Assembly (NCBI RefSeq): GCF_004295485.1 | Contig: NZ_CP036164.1 | Span: 372,001-436,000 of the forward strand | Direction of reading: 5' to 3' | DNA from: Janibacter limosus | GTDB lineage: Bacteria; Actinomycetota; Actinomycetes; Actinomycetales; Dermatophilaceae | DNA: 64,000 nt | Shown: in pieces, positions 48,095 through 57,528 of the stretch | How positions within the stretch are numbered: the first letter of the stretch is position 1 | Layout: every line of letters begins with the position of its first letter | Program-made: the position numbers and the translations under genes | Notes under the pieces: model-generated | Database searches by the model: none | Told to the model about the DNA's origin: nothing | Seen by the model: the letters and a program-made list of their open reading frames with translations, nothing else

Positions 48095-50203
48095 ATGGCG
48101 CTCATCACCGAGTCCCAGGTCGTCCTCGACCTGACCGCTCCCGATCGGCATGCCGCGACGCGGACCCTGGCCGAGACGCTCGTGGCGACCGGCCGCAGCA
48201 CCGACCTCGAGGGCTTCCTCGAGGACGTGCGGGCCCGCGAGGAGGTGATGGCGACCGGGCTGCCCGGCGGCATCGGGATCCCGCACGCACGCAGCGCCGC
48301 CATCAGCGAGCCGTCACTCGTCTTCGGTCGCTCGAGCGAGGGCATCGACTGGGGGGCCAAGGACGGTCCGGCGACGCTGATCTTCCTCATCGCCGCACCC
48401 GAAGGTGGGGGAGAGGCGCACATGCAGGTCCTGCCCAAGCTGGCCAAGGCCTTGATGGACAAGACCTTCCGCGCCGCGCTCGAGGCAGCCACGAGCGAGT
48501 CCGAGGTCGTCGACATCGTCAACGCCCGGGTGGCCCTCGACGAGCCGTCGGCCGCCACTGCACCCGCCGCAGCCGCCTCCACCACGGCTTCAGCCACCGC
48601 GGCCGCCGCTCCGTCGACACCAGAACCCGACGCGCAGGGGGAGCAGCCCCCTTCGTCCGACGGCCCGGCTCCCCGCCACCTCGTCGCCGTCACCTCGTGC
48701 CCGACCGGCATCGCCCACACCTACATGGCGGCCGAGGCGCTGGAGATCGCGGCCAAGGAGGCCGGCCACACCATCTCCGTCGAGACGCAGGGCTCCGCCG
48801 GCTCGAAGCCCTTGTCCCGCAAGGACATCCAGCGTGCTGACGCGGTGATCTTCGCCCACGACCTCGAGGTTCGGGACAAGGGCCGCTTCGCCGGCAAGCC
48901 CACGGTCGACGTGGGTGTCAAGAAGGCCGTCTCCGATGCCCCCGAGCTCGTCCAGCGGGCGACCAAGCTGGCCGACGAGTGGGCTGCGGACCCCGACCGA
49001 GCCGCCGCGCACGCTGCGAGTGTCGACGCGGACGACTCCGACCTCGACGCCAACGACGAGGTGTCCACGGCCACCAAGGTGCGCCAGTGGCTCATGACCG
49101 GCGTCAGCTACATGATCCCCTTCGTCGCCGCGGGCGGGATCCTCATCGCCTTGTCCTTCATGCTCGCCCAGGTCGCCCTCGGTGAGCAGGGCGCCATCGA
49201 GATCACCAAGTACGCGCTCGACGCCGAGGGCAAGTACAACATCACCAACAGCTTCAGCCCGCTGAGCCTGACCTCGTGGGCCGCGCTCCTCTTCGTCATG
49301 GGCGGAGCCGCCTTCGGCTTCCTGGTGCCGATCCTCTCCGGGTACATCGCCTACGCGATCGCCGATCGTCCGGGCCTGGTCCCCGGCATCGTCGGCGGCT
49401 GGATCGCCGCGACCATGGGCGCGGGATTCCTCGGCGGCCTCGCCACCGGGTTCCTGGCCGGCTTCGTCGCCCGCTGGGTCTCCGGATGGACCGTGCCCGC
49501 GGGCGTGCGCGGCATCATGCCAGTCGTCGTCATCCCGCTGCTGTCGACCTTCATCACCGCAGGCCTCTTCATCACCGTGCTGGGTCGCCCGATCACCTGG
49601 CTCATGGACAACCTCACCGCGGCCCTCGAGGGCATGGGTGGCGGTAGCTCGCTCGTCCTCGGGCTCATCCTCGGCGCGATGATGGGCTTCGACCTCGGCG
49701 GACCGGTCAACAAGGTCGCCTACGCCTTCGCCACGACCGGTCTGGCGACCGCCGGCGCCGCCACCGACGCCGTCCAGCTGAAGATCATGGCCGCCGTCAT
49801 GGCCGCCGGCATGGTCGCCCCGCTGGCCATGGCGCTCGCGACGACCGTCCGGCCGCGCCTCTTCACCGAGCCCGAGCGGGAGAACGGCCGTGCCGCCTGG
49901 CTGCTCGGTGCGTCCTTCATCTCCGAGGGGGCCATCCCCTTCGCCGCCGCAGACCCGATCCGGGTCATGGCCAGCTCCGTCGTCGGGTCGGCCGTCACCG
50001 GTGGGATCGCCCTGGCTGCCGGAGTCACCCTCCGCGCGCCGCACGGAGGCATCTGGGTGCTGCCGCTCATGGGCAACTTCCTCATGTTCGTCGTGGCCCT
50101 CGTCGTCGGGGTCCTCGTGATGACCGCCATCGTCGTCGCCCTCAAGTCCCACGCGGCCCGCACGACGGGTGTCGACTCGGACCCGCAGCGGGTCACCGCC
50201 TGA
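48095..50203 (+). CDS. fruA: PTS fructose transporter, EIIABC
   Basis: A 702-residue three-domain fructose permease. EIIA (about 1-145) carries the phospho-His64 in GIGIPHARS. An Ala/Thr/Pro-rich linker (about 150-190) contains a QPPSSDG stretch. EIIB (about 195-295) has Cys202 in VAVTSCPTGIAHTYMAAEAL. EIIC (about 325-690) is a ten-helix channel with FLVPILSGYIAYAIADRPGLVPG and SEGAIPFAAADP. ATG at 48095 follows GAAAGGAATCC. With fruK and the DeoR regulator it forms the fru operon. Confidence 0.95.
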   Translation: MALITESQVVLDLTAPDRHAATRTLAETLVATGRSTDLEGFLEDVRAREEVMATGLPGGIGIPHARSAAISEPSLVFGRSSEGIDWGAKDGPATLIFLIAAPEGGGEAHMQVLPKLAKALMDKTFRAALEAATSESEVVDIVNARVALDEPSAATAPAAAASTTASATAAAAPSTPEPDAQGEQPPSSDGPAPRHLVAVTSCPTGIAHTYMAAEALEIAAKEAGHTISVETQGSAGSKPLSRKDIQRADAVIFAHDLEVRDKGRFAGKPTVDVGVKKAVSDAPELVQRATKLADEWAADPDRAAAHAASVDADDSDLDANDEVSTATKVRQWLMTGVSYMIPFVAAGGILIALSFMLAQVALGEQGAIEITKYALDAEGKYNITNSFSPLSLTSWAALLFVMGGAAFGFLVPILSGYIAYAIADRPGLVPGIVGGWIAATMGAGFLGGLATGFLAGFVARWVSGWTVPAGVRGIMPVVVIPLLSTFITAGLFITVLGRPITWLMDNLTAALEGMGGGSSLVLGLILGAMMGFDLGGPVNKVAYAFATTGLATAGAATDAVQLKIMAAVMAAGMVAPLAMALATTVRPRLFTEPERENGRAAWLLGASFISEGAIPFAAADPIRVMASSVVGSAVTGGIALAAGVTLRAPHGGIWVLPLMGNFLMFVVALVVGVLVMTAIVVALKSHAARTTGVDSDPQRVTA

Positions 50204-50272
50204 CAGAGTGGAAGCCCGGTCCGCCGCGTGCGGTCACGACGACCAACGACCACCACACACCAGGAGCATCAC

Positions 50273-50545
50273 ATGGCCAGTCGCACCACCACCATCGCCT
50301 CGTCCGTCGGCCTCCACGCCCGGCCGGCAGCCCTCTTCGTCCAGCAGGCCAGCGAGTCCGGCCTCGACGTGCAGATCGCTCGCCCCGGCGAGGAGCCCGT
50401 CGACGCGACGAGCATCCTCGGGGTCATGGCCCTCGGGGCCAAGCACGGCGAGCAGGTCGAGATCACCGCCGACGGTGACAACGCCGACCAGGTCCTCGAC
50501 GGCCTCGTCACCCTCCTCGAGACCGACCTCGACGCGCAGGAGTGA
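50273..50545 (+). CDS. ptsH: Phosphocarrier protein HPr
   Basis: HPr carries phosphate from Enzyme I to the EIIA proteins. The 90-residue protein has the phospho-accepting His15 in VGLHARPAALF and a Ser/Thr46-region Ser47 in DATSILGVMALGAKHG, where HPr kinase would act in Firmicutes. ATG at 50273 follows AGGAGC. It is followed immediately by ptsI. It presumably serves both PTS systems in this window. Confidence 0.96.
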   Translation: MASRTTTIASSVGLHARPAALFVQQASESGLDVQIARPGEEPVDATSILGVMALGAKHGEQVEITADGDNADQVLDGLVTLLETDLDAQE

Positions 50546-50550
50546 GCCCG

Positions 50551-52236
50551 ATGGCCGACGAGGACAGCACGCGTCGCGGCATCGGTGTCTCGCCGGGCAG
50601 CGCCTACGGGCCGGTGGTGCTCGTCGCCCCGCCGGTCCGCGCACCCGAGGGCGAGCCGGCCGCTGCCGATCCCGAGCTGGCGCTCACCGAGGTGAAGGCG
50701 GCCTTCGAGTCGGTCGCCCGAGACCTGGAGGAGCGCGCCGGCCGGGTGGACGACACTGCTGGCGAGATCCTCATGGCCACCGCGCTCATCGCCCGGGACA
50801 AGAGCCTGCTCAAGGCCGCGGGCAAGCACCTTCGCGAAGGGAGGGGCCCCGCCACCGCGATCGAGGCGGCGATCGACGAGTTCGTCGTGCAGTTCGAGGC
50901 CCTCGGTGGGTACTTCGCCGAGCGCGTCGCCGACCTGCGTGACGTCGGTGCCAGGGCGGTGGCCGCGGTCCTTGGCCTTCCCGCCCCCGGAGTGCCAGAC
51001 CTCGACGTGCCCAGCATCGTCGTCGCCGCCGACCTCGCCCCGGCGGAGACGGCCGTCCTCGACCGAGCGCTCGTCCTGGCCATCGTCACCAGCGGCGGCG
51101 GTCGCACGAGCCACACGGCGATCCTCGCTGCGCAGCGAGGCATCCCCGCGGTCGTCCAGTGCGACCGGGCCCTCGACCTGGTCGCCGGGGCCCACGTCGC
51201 CGTCGACGGGGACATGGGCACCGTCACCATCGAGCCGAGCGAGGCCTTCGTCGCCGACCTCACCGCGCGTCGGGAGCGCCGGGCCGCAGCGCTGTCGGGC
51301 TCCGCCGGCCCGGGGCGGACCAGTGACGGCCACGCGGTCGCGCTGCTCGCCAACATCGGCGACGTCGAGGATGCGGTCGCAGCGGCAGCCCAGGACGTCG
51401 AGGGCGTCGGGCTCTTCCGCACCGAGTTCGTCTTCCTCTCCTCCTCGTCAGCCCCGACCGTCGAGGAGCAGGCGGAGATCTACCGTCGGGTCCTCGCGCC
51501 CTTCGGGAGCCGCCGCGTCGTGGTGCGCACCCTCGACGCCGGCGCCGACAAGCCGCTCGCCTTCGCCGACCTCGGCCCGGAGGAGAACCCCGCCCTCGGG
51601 CGCCGAGGTCTGCGCCTGTCCGCGGAGCGTCCCGACCTGCTCGACGCCCAGTTGCAGGCCCTGGCGATCGCGACCCGGGAGACCGGCGCGGACGTGCGCG
51701 TGATGGCACCGATGGTGGCCACGGCGGAGGAGGCCGACTGGTTTGCCCGCCGGGTCCGCGAGCACGGGCTGCCCAAGGCCGGCGTGATGGTCGAGGTGCC
51801 GGGCGCCGCCCTTCGCTCCCGGCACGTCCTGGCCGGGATGGACTTCGCGAGCATCGGCACCAACGACCTCTCGCAGTACGCGATGGCGGCCGACCGCATG
51901 CAGGGTGCGCTGTCCGAGCTGCTGGACCCGTGGCAGCCCGCAGTGCTCGACCTGGTCGCCGCCACGTGCGCCGGAGGCGCCGCGACCGGCACACCGGTCG
52001 GAGTGTGCGGCGAGGCCGCCGGCGACCCCCTCCTCGCGCTCGTGCTCGTCGGGCTCGGCGTCTCGAGCCTGTCGATGGCGCCCAGCAAGGTCCCGATGGT
52101 CCGGCTGGCCCTCTCCCGGCATGCGCTGACCGACTGCCAGCGCATCGCGACGGCGGTGCTGGGGGCGCGCACCGCAGCGGCGGCACGGGCCGTCTGCCTC
52201 GAGGAGGCAGTGGCCGAGGTCACCGACCTGCTCTGA
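50551..52236 (+). CDS. ptsI: Phosphoenolpyruvate-protein phosphotransferase (Enzyme I)
   Basis: Enzyme I takes phosphate from PEP and hands it to HPr. The 561-residue protein has RGIGVSPGSAYGPV at the start, the phospho-His188 in GGGRTSHTAILAAQRGIPAVV, the PEP-binding VGLFRTEFVFL and VRTLDAGADKPL, DVRVMAPMVATAEE, and near the C-terminus FASIGTNDLSQYAMAADR and GVCGEAAGDP. ATG at 50551 has AGGAG 9 nt ahead; the GTG at 50542 that overlaps the ptsH stop lacks such spacing. Confidence 0.96.
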   Translation: MADEDSTRRGIGVSPGSAYGPVVLVAPPVRAPEGEPAAADPELALTEVKAAFESVARDLEERAGRVDDTAGEILMATALIARDKSLLKAAGKHLREGRGPATAIEAAIDEFVVQFEALGGYFAERVADLRDVGARAVAAVLGLPAPGVPDLDVPSIVVAADLAPAETAVLDRALVLAIVTSGGGRTSHTAILAAQRGIPAVVQCDRALDLVAGAHVAVDGDMGTVTIEPSEAFVADLTARRERRAAALSGSAGPGRTSDGHAVALLANIGDVEDAVAAAAQDVEGVGLFRTEFVFLSSSSAPTVEEQAEIYRRVLAPFGSRRVVVRTLDAGADKPLAFADLGPEENPALGRRGLRLSAERPDLLDAQLQALAIATRETGADVRVMAPMVATAEEADWFARRVREHGLPKAGVMVEVPGAALRSRHVLAGMDFASIGTNDLSQYAMAADRMQGALSELLDPWQPAVLDLVAATCAGGAATGTPVGVCGEAAGDPLLALVLVGLGVSSLSMAPSKVPMVRLALSRHALTDCQRIATAVLGARTAAAARAVCLEEAVAEVTDLL

Positions 52237-52331
52237 GTCCGGCCTCGGTCGAGCACGGCACGGCCTGGCCGCTACAGTTGGTGAGCGGCCCAGAGGGCCA
52301 GCCGCACCCCCGAGACCTCGGAGTACACCGC

Positions 52332-53816
52332 GTGAACGACGTCCGTCCAGACGCAGTCATCATCCTCGCCGCGGGCGAGGGAACCCGGATGAAGTCGACC
52401 CTCCCCAAGGTCCTGCACCCCATCGGCGGTGCACCCCTCTTGGGTCACGCGATGCGAGCCGCGGCCGGTGCGGGAGCGAGCGAGACCGTCGTCGTCGTGC
52501 GTCACCAGCGCGACCGGGTCGTCGCCTTCATCGACCAGTACTCGACGCAGACACAGCTCACCTGCCGTACCGCCGACCAGGACGAGATCAAGGGCACCGG
52601 GCGGGCCGTCGAGTGCGGTCTCGAGGTCCTGCCGGCCGACCTGCAGGGCACGGTCGTCGTCACCATGGGTGACGTCCCGCTGCTGTCCGCGGAGACGATC
52701 AGCGAGCTCACCCGCGCCCACGTCGAGGCCGGCGCCGCAGTCACCGTCATCACCTCGGTGCTGCCGGACGCCCAGGCCTACGGCCGGATCGTGCGCGACG
52801 CCGACGGCAATGTCGAGCGGATCGTGGAGTTCAAGGACGCCACCGAGGCCGAGCGGGGCATCCGCGAGATCAACTCCGGCATCTACGCCTTCGACGCCGC
52901 GGTGCTGCGCCGTGAGCTGGCCAATGTCACCTCCGACAACGCCCAGGGCGAGAAGTACCTCACCGACGTCCTCCAGCTGGCTCGTGCCGCCGGCGGCACG
53001 GTGGCCGCGCACGTCCTCACCGACCTCGACCAGACCGAGGGCGTCAACGACCGCGTCCAGCTCGCCAGGCTCGGCAAGGAGCTCAACCGACGCACCTGCG
53101 AGCGGCACATGCGAGCCGGCGTGACGATCGTCGACCCGGCCACCACGTGGATCGACGTCGACGTGACCATCGGCCAGGACACGCGCGTCCTGCCCGGCAC
53201 CCAGCTCCTCGGCGCCACGAGCGTCGGCGCCGAGGCGACCATCGGCCCGGACGTCACCCTCACCGACTGCGAGGTCGGCGACGGGGCCGAGGTCAAGCGC
53301 GCCGAGGGCCACCTGGCCGTCATCGGTGCCGGTGCCACGGTCGGTCCCTTCTCCTACCTGCGGCCGGGCACCGAGCTGGGGGCGAAGGGGAAGATCGGCG
53401 GCTTCGTCGAGACCAAGAACGCCAAGATCGGCGACGGGGCCAAGGTCCCGCACCTCACCTACGCCGGCGATGCCGTGATCGGGGAGGGCGCCAACATCGG
53501 TGCCGGCACGATCTTTGCCAACTACGACGGGGTCGACAAGCACCAGACCGTCATCGGCAAGCACTCCTTCGTCGGCTCCGACACCGTGCTCATCGCGCCC
53601 GTGGAGGTCGCCGACGGTGCCTACGTGGCTGCCGGCTCGGCGCTCACCGACGCCGTCGGCGCCGGGCAGCTGGCCATCGCCCGCGGGCGCCAGCGCAACA
53701 TCGACGGCTGGGTCGCCACGCACCGGGCCGGCACGTCGACCGACGCCGCCGCGCAGGCGGCGACCCAGCCCCCTTCGACCGAACCCACCCCCGAGAGCAG
53801 CGAGGCACCCCAGTGA
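52332..53816 (+). CDS. glmU: Bifunctional UDP-GlcNAc pyrophosphorylase / glucosamine-1-phosphate acetyltransferase
   Basis: GlmU makes UDP-GlcNAc, the wall precursor. The 494-residue protein has an N-terminal nucleotidyltransferase domain starting ILAAGEGTRMKSTLPKVLHP, with MGDVPLLSAETI and REINSGIYAF. The C-terminal left-handed beta helix carries GPFSYLRPGTELG and GVDKHQTVIGKHSFVGSD. The acidic/Pro-rich tail (about 460-494) is not part of either domain and contains a QPPSTEPTPE segment made from the CCCCCTTCG word. GTG at 52332; it overlaps prs by 4 nt. Confidence 0.96.
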   Translation: MNDVRPDAVIILAAGEGTRMKSTLPKVLHPIGGAPLLGHAMRAAAGAGASETVVVVRHQRDRVVAFIDQYSTQTQLTCRTADQDEIKGTGRAVECGLEVLPADLQGTVVVTMGDVPLLSAETISELTRAHVEAGAAVTVITSVLPDAQAYGRIVRDADGNVERIVEFKDATEAERGIREINSGIYAFDAAVLRRELANVTSDNAQGEKYLTDVLQLARAAGGTVAAHVLTDLDQTEGVNDRVQLARLGKELNRRTCERHMRAGVTIVDPATTWIDVDVTIGQDTRVLPGTQLLGATSVGAEATIGPDVTLTDCEVGDGAEVKRAEGHLAVIGAGATVGPFSYLRPGTELGAKGKIGGFVETKNAKIGDGAKVPHLTYAGDAVIGEGANIGAGTIFANYDGVDKHQTVIGKHSFVGSDTVLIAPVEVADGAYVAAGSALTDAVGAGQLAIARGRQRNIDGWVATHRAGTSTDAAAQAATQPPSTEPTPESSEAPQ

Positions 53817-54784
53817 GCGGCATCCACAGGACCCCGGAGAAGAACCTCATGGTCTTCACCGGACGCACCCACCCGGCGTTGGCCGACGCCGTGGCGGCGG
53901 AGCTCGGCATCGACCTCGTGCCTTCCAGCGCCTACGAGTTCGCCAACGGCGAGATCTACGTGCGCTACGAGGAGTCGGTGCGAGGGTGTGACGCCTTCGT
54001 CCTGCAGAGCCACTCCACGCCGATCAACGAGGCGATCATGGAGCAGCTGCTCATGGTCGACGCGCTCAAGCGGGCCAGCGCCAAGCGGATCACCGCCGTC
54101 CTCCCGTTCTACGGGTACGCCCGCCAGGACAAGAAGCACCGCGGTCGCGAGCCGATCTCCGCGCGTCTGATGGCTGACCTTTTCAAGACCGCGGGAGCCG
54201 ACCGCCTGATCACGGTCGACCTGCACACCGACCAGATCCAGGGGTTCTTCGACGGACCGGTCGACCACCTCATGGCCCGTCGGATCCTGGCCACCTACGT
54301 CAAGGAGAAGTACGGCGACCGCAAGCTCGCCGTCGTCTCCCCGGACGCCGGGCGGATCAAGGTCGCCGAGCAGTGGTCGCGCCACCTCGGCGGGGTGCCG
54401 CTGGCCTTCATCCACAAGACGCGCAACATCGACCGCCCCAACGAGTCGGTCGCCAACCGCGTGGTCGGTGAGGTCGAGGGCCGCTGGTGCGTGCTCGTCG
54501 ACGACATGATCGACACCGCGGGGACCATCACCAAGGCCGCCGACGCCCTGATGGCCGACGGCGCCGCCGGCGTGATCATCGCCGCCACCCACGCGATCTT
54601 CTCCGGCCCCGCCGTCGAGCGCATGGTCGCCTGCGCGGCCGAGGAGGTCATCGTCACCGACACCCTCCCGCTGCTCGACGAGCAGAAGTTCGACGACCTG
54701 ACGATCCTGTCGATCGCCCCACTGGTCTCCCGCGCGATCCGCGAGGTCTTCGAGGACGGCTCGGTCACCAGCCTCTTCAACTGA
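53813..54784 (+). CDS. prs: Ribose-phosphate pyrophosphokinase
   Basis: Prs transfers pyrophosphate from ATP to ribose-5-phosphate, giving PRPP for nucleotides, histidine and tryptophan. The 323-residue protein starts with KNLMVFTGRTHPALADAVA, has FANGEIYVRYEESVRG, the regulatory/active loop YGYARQDKKHRGREPISA, VDLHTDQIQGFFD and the PRPP-binding CVLVDDMIDTAGTI. GTG at 53813 overlaps the glmU stop by 4 nt, matching the conserved glmU-prs pairing of actinobacteria. Confidence 0.97.
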   Translation: MSGIHRTPEKNLMVFTGRTHPALADAVAAELGIDLVPSSAYEFANGEIYVRYEESVRGCDAFVLQSHSTPINEAIMEQLLMVDALKRASAKRITAVLPFYGYARQDKKHRGREPISARLMADLFKTAGADRLITVDLHTDQIQGFFDGPVDHLMARRILATYVKEKYGDRKLAVVSPDAGRIKVAEQWSRHLGGVPLAFIHKTRNIDRPNESVANRVVGEVEGRWCVLVDDMIDTAGTITKAADALMADGAAGVIIAATHAIFSGPAVERMVACAAEEVIVTDTLPLLDEQKFDDLTILSIAPLVSRAIREVFEDGSVTSLFN

Positions 54785-54865
54785 CCGAGGCACCGCACGT
54801 AGCGAGCCCTCCGCAGCCGGCCGGCGCGGGGGGCACGCTGCGTCCCGGGAAGGCGCTGTCGAAGG

Positions 54866-54969
54866 GGCGGCGACAGGAGATGTTGGCGCCACTCAAGCCG
54901 AAGTCGAGAACGACAACGCCCCCGGACGACGACGAAGGACTTCGGCCGGCGCCGACGTGTCCTGCCGCC
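54866..54969 (+). repeat. Structured hairpin element, copy C
   Basis: Outer stems: GGCGG with CCGCC, CAGGA with TCCTG, then GTTGGCGCC (54882-54890) with GGCGCCGAC (54948-54956). The one-sided bulge ACTCAA is 54891-54896. The inner stem GCCGAAGTC (54897-54905) pairs with GACTTCGGC (54938-54946). The apical loop starts GAGAACGACA and ends GACGAAG. It lies in the 213-bp convergent gap between prs and the CGNR gene. Outer arms differ from copies A and B but still pair. Confidence 0.85.
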
Positions 54970-54997
54970 GGCCCGGATGGGGGCGGGTAGTGGAAGC

Positions 54998-55555
54998 TCA
55001 GTCGGCCCGCCGCGACCGATAGGCGGCGGCGGCGAGCCGGTTGCCGCAGCCCCGGTCGCAGTAGCGCTTGCTGCGGTTGCGGGACAGGTCGGCGAGCACG
55101 TCGTCGCAGTCGTCCGCTGCGCAGATCCGCAGGCGGTCGAGCTGGCCCGCCCGGATGACGTCGACCACCGCCATGGCCGCCTCGACCTGCATCCGCTGGG
55201 CGAAGGGGGCGTCCCCGTCGGTCGCGTGGATGTGCCAGCCGTAGTCGCCGTGCTCGACGATCTGGGGGAGTGCGTGGCCCGTCCGCAGCAGCTCGTTGAC
55301 CTGGTCGGCGACGGCGCCGGGGTCGTCGGCGACCTGCCACAGCGCGCGCAGGCGTGGGCGCAGCGCGCGGGCCTGCTTCAGCTCCGCCGCGTCACCGTCG
55401 AAGCGACCGGTCCAGTCCCAGGTCTCGTAGAACCCGCGGAGCTCCTCGACCGTCGAGAGGGTGTCCACTGCATCGTCGCCCCTCGTGCCGGCGGCGGTGT
55501 TGACCAAGGCTGCCGCCGTGCGCAGGGCGATCTCGGTGTCATGGGCAAAGACCAT
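54998..55555 (-). CDS. CGNR zinc-finger (ABATE domain) protein
   Basis: A 185-residue protein with an N-terminal helical ABATE-type domain (ALRTAAALVNTAAGTRG ... YETWDWTG) and a C-terminal zinc ribbon. Its cysteines lie in ICAADDCDDVLADLS and RYCDRGCGNRLAAAAYR, containing the family-defining C-G-N-R. Such proteins are probable transcription regulators, often of stress or transporter genes. ATG at 55555. It is divergent from an EamA transporter with only 55 nt between, which is its likely target. Convergent with prs. Confidence 0.87.
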   Translation of the reverse strand: MVFAHDTEIALRTAAALVNTAAGTRGDDAVDTLSTVEELRGFYETWDWTGRFDGDAAELKQARALRPRLRALWQVADDPGAVADQVNELLRTGHALPQIVEHGDYGWHIHATDGDAPFAQRMQVEAAMAVVDVIRAGQLDRLRICAADDCDDVLADLSRNRSKRYCDRGCGNRLAAAAYRSRRAD

Positions 55556-55610
55556 GTTGACTCCTGACGTGATGGAGGTCTAGCGTCATCACCAACAGGT
55601 TACGTGACTC

Positions 55611-56660
55611 ATGACGCAAGGAGCAGCCGTGGCGGCCGCCGTCTCCACCCCGCAGCGAGCCCCCTTCGCGCTGGGCCTGCTGGTCGCGCTCTTCTCCGCG
55701 GCGACCTTCGGCTCCTCGGGCACCTTCGGCGCCTCGCTCCTGACGACCGGCTGGAGCCCCGGCGCCATCGTCACGCTGCGCATCTGCGGTGCGGCGCTGG
55801 TGCTGCTCGTCCCGACGGTCGTCGCCATGCGCGGCCAGTGGCACCTGCTGCGCCGCAACGCCCTTCGCATCGTGGCGTACGGGCTCTTCGCGGTCGCGGG
55901 GTGCCAGTTCGCCTACTTCATGGCGGTCGACCACCTCTCGGTCGGCGTGGCCCTGCTGCTGGAGTACCTCGCGCCCGTGCTCATCGTGGCCTGGGTCTGG
56001 GCCCGGCACGGCCGGCGGCCCTCGCCCCTCACCATGGCCGGGGTCGCCGCGGCGGTGCTGGGTCTCGTCCTCGTCCTCGAGGTGGCCTCCGGCGCCCAGC
56101 TCGACCTCGTCGGCGTGCTGTGGGGCCTGCTCGCCGCCGTCGGCCTCGTGATCTTCTTCCTCGTCGCCGCGGACGATCAGGACGCCCTCCCGCCGATCGG
56201 CTTCGCGGGCGCGGGCCTGGCCGTGGGTGCCGTGAGCCTGCTGCTCGCCGCCGGGCTCGGTCTGCTGCCGATGACGGCCAACACCTCCGCCGTCGTCCTC
56301 GCCGGATGGTCGGCCCCTTGGTGGGTCCCGATCATCGAGCTCGCGCTGGTCGCGGGCGCGGTCGCCTACGTCTCCGGGATCGCGGCGGCGCGCCTGCTCG
56401 GCGGCACGGTCGCGTCCTTCGTCGGGCTGAGCGAGGTGCTCTTCGCCGTCGTCTTCGCGTGGCTGATCGTCGGCGAGGCGATGTCACCGGTGCAGATCGT
56501 CGGGGGAGTGGCCGTCCTCGCGGGTGTCGTCGCGGTCAAGCTGGGCGAAGGGGGGCGCCCCGGTCCCGGGCTGCCCACCGATGACGTGGACGCCGCGCTG
56601 CTGGCCGCCGCCGACGGTGAGCCGTCGACCGGCTTTGCCGAGTCGGAGCGGGTCCACTAG
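55611..56660 (+). CDS. EamA/DMT family transporter
   Basis: A 349-residue drug/metabolite transporter with ten predicted helices in two EamA repeats: FGLLVALFSAATFGSSGTFGASLL type start (about 20-45), VGVALLLEYLAPVLIVAWVWARHGRRP ending the first repeat, and SFVGLSEVLFAVVFAWLIVGEAMSPVQIVGG near the end of the second. It probably exports small metabolites or amino acids. ATG at 55611. Divergent from the CGNR regulator. Its C-terminal codons overlap the rplY promoter. A short polar tail (about 310-349) follows the last helix. Confidence 0.88.
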   Translation: MTQGAAVAAAVSTPQRAPFALGLLVALFSAATFGSSGTFGASLLTTGWSPGAIVTLRICGAALVLLVPTVVAMRGQWHLLRRNALRIVAYGLFAVAGCQFAYFMAVDHLSVGVALLLEYLAPVLIVAWVWARHGRRPSPLTMAGVAAAVLGLVLVLEVASGAQLDLVGVLWGLLAAVGLVIFFLVAADDQDALPPIGFAGAGLAVGAVSLLLAAGLGLLPMTANTSAVVLAGWSAPWWVPIIELALVAGAVAYVSGIAAARLLGGTVASFVGLSEVLFAVVFAWLIVGEAMSPVQIVGGVAVLAGVVAVKLGEGGRPGPGLPTDDVDAALLAAADGEPSTGFAESERVH

Positions 56661-56663
56661 TAT
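56635..56663 (+). promoter_or_regulatory. rplY promoter overlapping the EamA stop codon
   Basis: TTGCCG (56635-56640), 17-nt spacer, TAGTAT (56658-56663); the -10 box includes the EamA TAG stop. It gives a leader of about 175 nt before the L25 start, GC-rich and capable of folding, with no recognised riboswitch. Confidence 0.6.
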
Positions 56664-56845
56664 CTCGGGGTTGCCTCGGCGAGGGACGCTGCACGGTCGC
56701 AGCGATCCGTAATCGACGCGGTGCCGCCCCGTGGGTTCGCCTGCGCGTCGACATCTCGTCCGCGCCGCGTCCCGCGCCGAGGCCACCGCATCCACGAGAC
56801 ATCGCCCGCTCCCTGCGCGGGCCGAACCAGCACAAGGAGCACCAC

Positions 56846-57514
56846 ATGGCCCACGACGAGATCCGCATCGAGTCCGAGACCCGCACCCAGTTCGGCAAGG
56901 GCGCGGCCCGCAAGCTGCGTCGCGCCGACAAGATCCCCGCCGTCCTCTACGGTCACGGCGAGGCCCCCGTCCACCTCGCGCTGCCCTTCCACAGCACCTT
57001 CCAGGCGCTGAAGAACCCCAACGCGCTGCTCACCATCGCCGTCGAGGGCGAGGCGGACCAGCTGGCCCTGGCCAAGGACGTCCAGCGCGACCCGATCAAG
57101 CCGGTCATCGAGCACGTCGACCTCGTCATCGTCAAGCGTGGCGAGAAGGTCACCGTCGAGGTCCCCGTCCACCTCGAGGGTGAGGCCGCCCCCGAGACCG
57201 TCGTCACGGTCGACGCCCAGACCCTCGAGATCGAGGCCGACGTCACCAACCTGCCCGACAACCTCATCGTCTCCGTCGAGGGCCTCGCGATCGGCACCAT
57301 GATCCACGCCAGCGACGTCGAGATGCCTGCCGGCGCGACGCTCGTCTCCGACCCGGAGCTGCTCGTCGTCAACATCACCCAGCAGATCTCCGCCGACGAG
57401 CTCGAGGCCGAGCTCGCCGACGCCGAGGCCGAGGCCGGCATCGAGCACGACGCACCCGAGGAGGAGGCCGCCGAGGCCCCCGAGGGTGACGAGGAGTCCT
57501 CCGACAAGGAGTGA
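56846..57514 (+). CDS. rplY: Large ribosomal subunit protein bL25 / general stress protein Ctc
   Basis: A 222-residue long-form L25 (CTC type). The N-terminal domain (about 1-95) binds 5S rRNA: ESETRTQFGKGAARKLRRADKIPAVLYGHGEAPVHL. The C-terminal TL5 domain (about 96-190) reads DLVIVKRGEKVTVEVPVHLEGEA ... NLPDNLIVSVEGLAIGTMIHASDV. An acidic Glu/Ala-rich tail completes it. ATG at 56846 follows AAGGAG. In many actinobacteria it pairs with pth; here a terminator and a hypothetical minus-strand gene stand between them. Confidence 0.95.
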   Translation: MAHDEIRIESETRTQFGKGAARKLRRADKIPAVLYGHGEAPVHLALPFHSTFQALKNPNALLTIAVEGEADQLALAKDVQRDPIKPVIEHVDLVIVKRGEKVTVEVPVHLEGEAAPETVVTVDAQTLEIEADVTNLPDNLIVSVEGLAIGTMIHASDVEMPAGATLVSDPELLVVNITQQISADELEAELADAEAEAGIEHDAPEEEAAEAPEGDEESSDKE

Positions 57515-57528
57515 CCCACCTGCACCAC

